The position numbers and the translations under genes are program-made. DNA of 8,732 bases from Spirochaetales bacterium (GTDB lineage Bacteria; Spirochaetota; Spirochaetia; Treponematales; UBA12059), in contig JAFGUM010000127.1 in assembly GCA_016938515.1 (NCBI GenBank), forward strand, positions 1-8,732. Reading direction: 5' to 3'. Positions 6,476 to 8,732 of the stretch are shown here, in pieces (the first letter of the stretch is position 1; every line of letters begins with the position of its first letter). Under the pieces are notes generated by a model, which saw only the letters and a program-made list of their open reading frames with translations, was not told where the DNA came from and made no database searches.

Positions 6476-7730
6476 CAATCTGATAGTCGGGCTGGATATC
6501 GGCACGTCAAAGACGTGCGCGGTAATCGGCGAGTATAACGAAAATGGTGTCCTCGAAATTACCGGCGTCGGAACCGCGCCCAGCACCGGCCTGCGCAAGG
6601 GTGTCGTCGTCAATATAGAAGCGACGCTGCAATCGGTAACCAAGGCCATAGAAGGCGCGGAGCTGATGTCCGGCAGGGAAGCCCGGGACTGCTTTGTCGG
6701 CGTCGCCGGGGCAAACGTCGAGGGTATCAACTCGAGGGGCGTCGTGGCTGTAACGGGTAAGGGGCGCGAAATATGCCAGGCTGACGTAGAGCGGGTTATA
6801 GAAGCCGCTCGCGCCATCGTAATTCCCATGGACAGGGAAGTGCTGCACGTAATCCCCCAGACCTTTATCGTTGACGACCAGAAGGGCATACGCGACCCGC
6901 TGGACATGATAGGAGTACGGCTCGAGGCGGAAGTACACATAATTACCGGCTCGGTGACGACAGCCCAGAACCTCGTGCGCTGCGTCAACCGCGCCGGGTT
7001 CAAGGTGAATGGCCTTATTCTGCAGAGCCTCGCGGCGTCTCGCGCCGTGCTTACGCCGGACGAAAAAGAGCTGGGCTGCCTGCTCGTGGATCTCGGCGGC
7101 GGCACCACCGACGTGCTTATGTACGCGGATGGCGCGCCTTACTTCAGCGCGAGCGTTGGTGCCGGTGGCTCGCAGGTTACGAGCGACCTGTCCATCATCC
7201 TCAACGTGCCAATAGACGCAGCCGAGAAGATAAAGCGCGAATCGGGATCGTGCTACCTGCCGCACGTGGAGACAGACGAGAGCATAGTCGTTCCTGGCGT
7301 AGGAGGCAGGCCGCCGCAGGAAGTCTCCAAGGCGCGCGTGGCCAGCGTAATACAGCCGCGGATGGAAGAGATTTTCCGCCTTGTACGCGAGCGGGTCGAG
7401 CAGCCCGGGTACTGGCGCATGATAAAGGGCGGCGTCGTGCTTACCGGCGGCGGCGCGCTGATGCCGGGAGCAGCAGACCTCGCGTACGACGTCTTTGGCT
7501 TGCCGGTACGAACCGGCGCGCCAGCGTCCCTGGGCGGACTCGTGGACGCGTACCGGAACCCCGCGTACTCGACGGCGGTCGGGCTCGTGCTTAGTGGAGC
7601 CGAGCGCATGGGTGGCGTTCCCGAGCTTGAGTCACGGGTCAAGTCGTCAGCCAAGCCGGCGGACAAGTCGAAGCCCCAGGCGGATTCAGCGTTCAAACGG
7701 TTTGGTGACTGGCTCAAGGAGTTTTTCTAA
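6468..7730 (+). CDS. ftsA: Cell division protein FtsA, apparent CTG start
   Basis: A 420-residue actin-like ATPase, the usual FtsA length when read from CTG at 6468. FtsA polymerises on the membrane, anchors FtsZ and helps activate the divisome. Visible parts: phosphate-1 loop GLDIGTSKT (8-16); the FtsA-specific 1C (SHS2) domain at about 82-165, starting near FVGVAGANVEGINSRG; phosphate-2 motif DLGGGTTD (208-215); adenosine motif GGGALMPG (327-334); a Lys/Ser/Pro-rich linker; and a C-terminal amphipathic helix (FKRFGDWLKEFF, about 409-420) fitting the membrane-targeting sequence. Starting at the first ATG (6666) would give 354 residues and delete the phosphate-1 loop, which is not credible for a functional ATPase. 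The inferred start overlaps the ftsQ stop by 8 nt (CTGGGTGA). Its gene is followed by a 99-nt gap and ftsZ, the standard order. The identity is secure; the start codon is the uncertain part. Confidence 0.93.
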   Translation: MGDNLIVGLDIGTSKTCAVIGEYNENGVLEITGVGTAPSTGLRKGVVVNIEATLQSVTKAIEGAELMSGREARDCFVGVAGANVEGINSRGVVAVTGKGREICQADVERVIEAARAIVIPMDREVLHVIPQTFIVDDQKGIRDPLDMIGVRLEAEVHIITGSVTTAQNLVRCVNRAGFKVNGLILQSLAASRAVLTPDEKELGCLLVDLGGGTTDVLMYADGAPYFSASVGAGGSQVTSDLSIILNVPIDAAEKIKRESGSCYLPHVETDESIVVPGVGGRPPQEVSKARVASVIQPRMEEIFRLVRERVEQPGYWRMIKGGVVLTGGGALMPGAADLAYDVFGLPVRTGAPASLGGLVDAYRNPAYSTAVGLVLSGAERMGGVPELESRVKSSAKPADKSKPQADSAFKRFGDWLKEFF

Positions 7731-7829
7731 GGGAAGCGGCTGGATAGTGGGTAATGAGTGGTGGGGTGCTGACACGCTCCGCTTCTCATGCAGCATTGAT
7801 AACGTAATCGCATCGATGGGGAGGGGAGT
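7731..7829 (+). promoter_or_regulatory. ftsA-ftsZ intergenic leader with two possible hairpins
   Basis: This is the only sizeable gap inside the cluster. GGGAAGCGG (7731-7739) can pair with CCGCTTCTC (7779-7787), 9 pairs with one G-U, but across a 39-nt loop. A second stem, CATTGAT (7794-7800) with ATCGATG (7812-7818), has 7 pairs with one G-U and an 11-nt loop, and its 3' arm touches the ftsZ Shine-Dalgarno (GGGGAGG, 7818-7824, 5 nt before ATG). No T-run follows either stem, so neither looks like a terminator. No convincing promoter was seen; CTGACA (7769-7774) lacks a well-placed -10. The region may tune ftsZ expression, but the structures are short and unproven. Confidence 0.35.
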
Positions 7830-8732
7830 ATGACGTTACGAGTCGTAGACGAGATCGGGGCGTTTCGCCGGGCCGAGTCTGAGCCGGTCGTGGACGAACG
7901 CGATGAGGTGGAGGAGTCCCAGGGCAATACCACGGTCATCAAGGTCATTGGCGCGGGTGGCGGCGGATCGAACGCGGTAAACAGGATGATGGAGGCCGGG
8001 CTTCGCAACGTTGAGTTCATCGTCGCCAATACCGACCTGCAGGCACTCGGGCGCTCACGAGCGGCCGTAAAGCTGGGTTTGGGGGCCAAGATAACGCACG
8101 GGCTTGGTGCGGGCGGCAAACCCGAGATAGGTGAGAAGGCGGCGATGGAAGACAGGGCCGTCGTCAGCGAGGCGCTCCAGGGTGCCGATATGGTGTTTAT
8201 TACGGCTGGCATGGGTGGTGGCACGGGTACCGGCTCCGCTCCCGTAATCGCGCAGATCGCCAAGGAATTAGGCGCCCTCACCGTGGCCATTGTCACCAAG
8301 CCGTTTGATTTCGAAGGCAAGGTGAAGATGCGCCTCGCTGAAGAAGGCATCGAAAAGCTGCGCGAGGCGGTTGATACGCTCATCATCATCCCCAACCAGC
8401 ACTTGCTGAAAATAGTAGAGAAGCGCACCCCCATACGCGAAGCCTTCAAGCTCGCCGACGATGTATTGCGTCAGGGAGTCCAGGGCATTTCTGACCTCAT
8501 TACCGTCGCGGGAGAAATCAACATAGATTTCGCCGATGTAAACACGGTAATGAGCGGTCAGGGTGACGCCATCATGGGTATAGGAACCGCTCGCGGTGAC
8601 AACCGCGCGGTTGAGGCAGCGGAGAAAGCCGTATCCAATCCGCTACTCGAGGACGCGCGCATCGACGGAGCAAAGAGCATCCTCATCAACATTACCGGCG
8701 GCGAGTCGTTTACGCTGAACGAGTATGAAGAA
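7830..8732 (+). CDS. ftsZ: Cell division GTPase FtsZ (3' end outside window)
   Basis: The first 301 codons of ftsZ; no stop is reached at the window edge. FtsZ is the tubulin-like GTPase that forms the division ring and is anchored here presumably by the FtsA encoded upstream. Visible motifs: [18 protein letters not shown] (36-53), the nucleotide-binding start; NTD (67-69); the tubulin signature [10 protein letters not shown] (129-138); the T5/T6 region with PFDFEGK and [22 protein letters not shown]; and the synergy loop [10 protein letters not shown] with Asp233 and Asp236 that completes the neighbour's active site. INITGGE near the end belongs to the C-terminal GTPase subdomain. The conserved core is preceded by about 34 residues, roughly 20 more than in E. 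coli, and this extension is acidic ([15 protein letters not shown]). The ATG at 7830 has GGGGAGG 5 nt upstream. The variable linker and the C-terminal peptide that binds FtsA lie beyond the window. Confidence 0.97.
   Translation, partial: MTLRVVDEIGAFRRAESEPVVDERDEVEESQGNTTVIKVIGAGGGGSNAVNRMMEAGLRNVEFIVANTDLQALGRSRAAVKLGLGAKITHGLGAGGKPEIGEKAAMEDRAVVSEALQGADMVFITAGMGGGTGTGSAPVIAQIAKELGALTVAIVTKPFDFEGKVKMRLAEEGIEKLREAVDTLIIIPNQHLLKIVEKRTPIREAFKLADDVLRQGVQGISDLITVAGEINIDFADVNTVMSGQGDAIMGIGTARGDNRAVEAAEKAVSNPLLEDARIDGAKSILINITGGESFTLNEYEE

Noticed and set aside
6472..6483. GTG at 6472 as the ftsA start
   Set aside because: It is in another frame and meets a TGA after three codons.
6666..6668. 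ATG at 6666 as the ftsA start
   Set aside because: It removes the conserved N-terminal strand and phosphate-1 motif that are encoded without interruption upstream, and it leaves a false gap after ftsQ.
7495..7833. Open reading frame spanning the end of ftsA and the ftsA-ftsZ gap, ending in ATGA with ftsZ
   Set aside because: Most of it lies in ftsA in another frame, the protein is low in recognisable features, and the ATGA overlap is a single coincidence.

Overview
This window is a compact division and cell wall (dcw) cluster. All nine genes lie on the + strand, in the order mraZ, rsmH, ftsL-like, murF, mraY, ftsW, ftsQ, ftsA, ftsZ, and ftsZ runs off the right edge. The host is a GC-rich bacterium. 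The gene order, in which murF directly follows a small ftsL-like gene and ftsI, murE, murD, murG, murC and ddl are all absent, is as I recall it from spirochaetes (Borrelia and Treponema have very similar reduced dcw clusters). The RsmH, MraY and FtsZ sequences fit that group. I infer a GC-rich member of the Spirochaetota. This is judged from gene order and motifs, not from a search.

Layout: bases 1-159 are AT-rich, non-coding upstream sequence. They hold a sigma70-like promoter (about 86-113) and a row of decamer repeats with TGGGA cores (125-164) that looks like a MraZ operator and runs into the mraZ start codon. The genes from mraZ to ftsA then follow with overlaps or very short gaps: 4 nt mraZ/rsmH overlap, 36 nt gap to ftsL, 8 nt ftsL/murF overlap, 11 nt murF/mraY overlap, 11 nt gap to ftsW, 8 nt ftsW/ftsQ overlap, 8 nt ftsQ/ftsA overlap. 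The only sizeable internal gap (99 nt, 7731-7829) lies before ftsZ and contains two possible hairpins.

Function: MraZ is the autoregulator of the cluster and RsmH is a 16S rRNA methyltransferase. MurF and MraY act at successive steps: MurF completes UDP-MurNAc-pentapeptide and MraY transfers it to the lipid carrier to make lipid I. FtsW polymerises glycan at the septum. FtsL and FtsQ are bitopic divisome proteins, FtsA tethers FtsZ to the membrane, and FtsZ forms the ring.

The most notable points are: (1) ftsA appears to start at a CTG codon (6468) with a near-perfect Shine-Dalgarno sequence, and a search limited to ATG/GTG/TTG starts would lose 66 N-terminal residues including the phosphate-1 ATP motif; (2) three junctions share the same NTGGNTGA start/stop overlap; (3) the four-copy, 10-bp-phased MraZ-type operator covers the mraZ ribosome binding site; (4) the division SEDS gene has no penicillin-binding partner beside it. 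I see no previously undescribed system, mobile element, CRISPR array or RNA gene here. This is a conserved housekeeping region.
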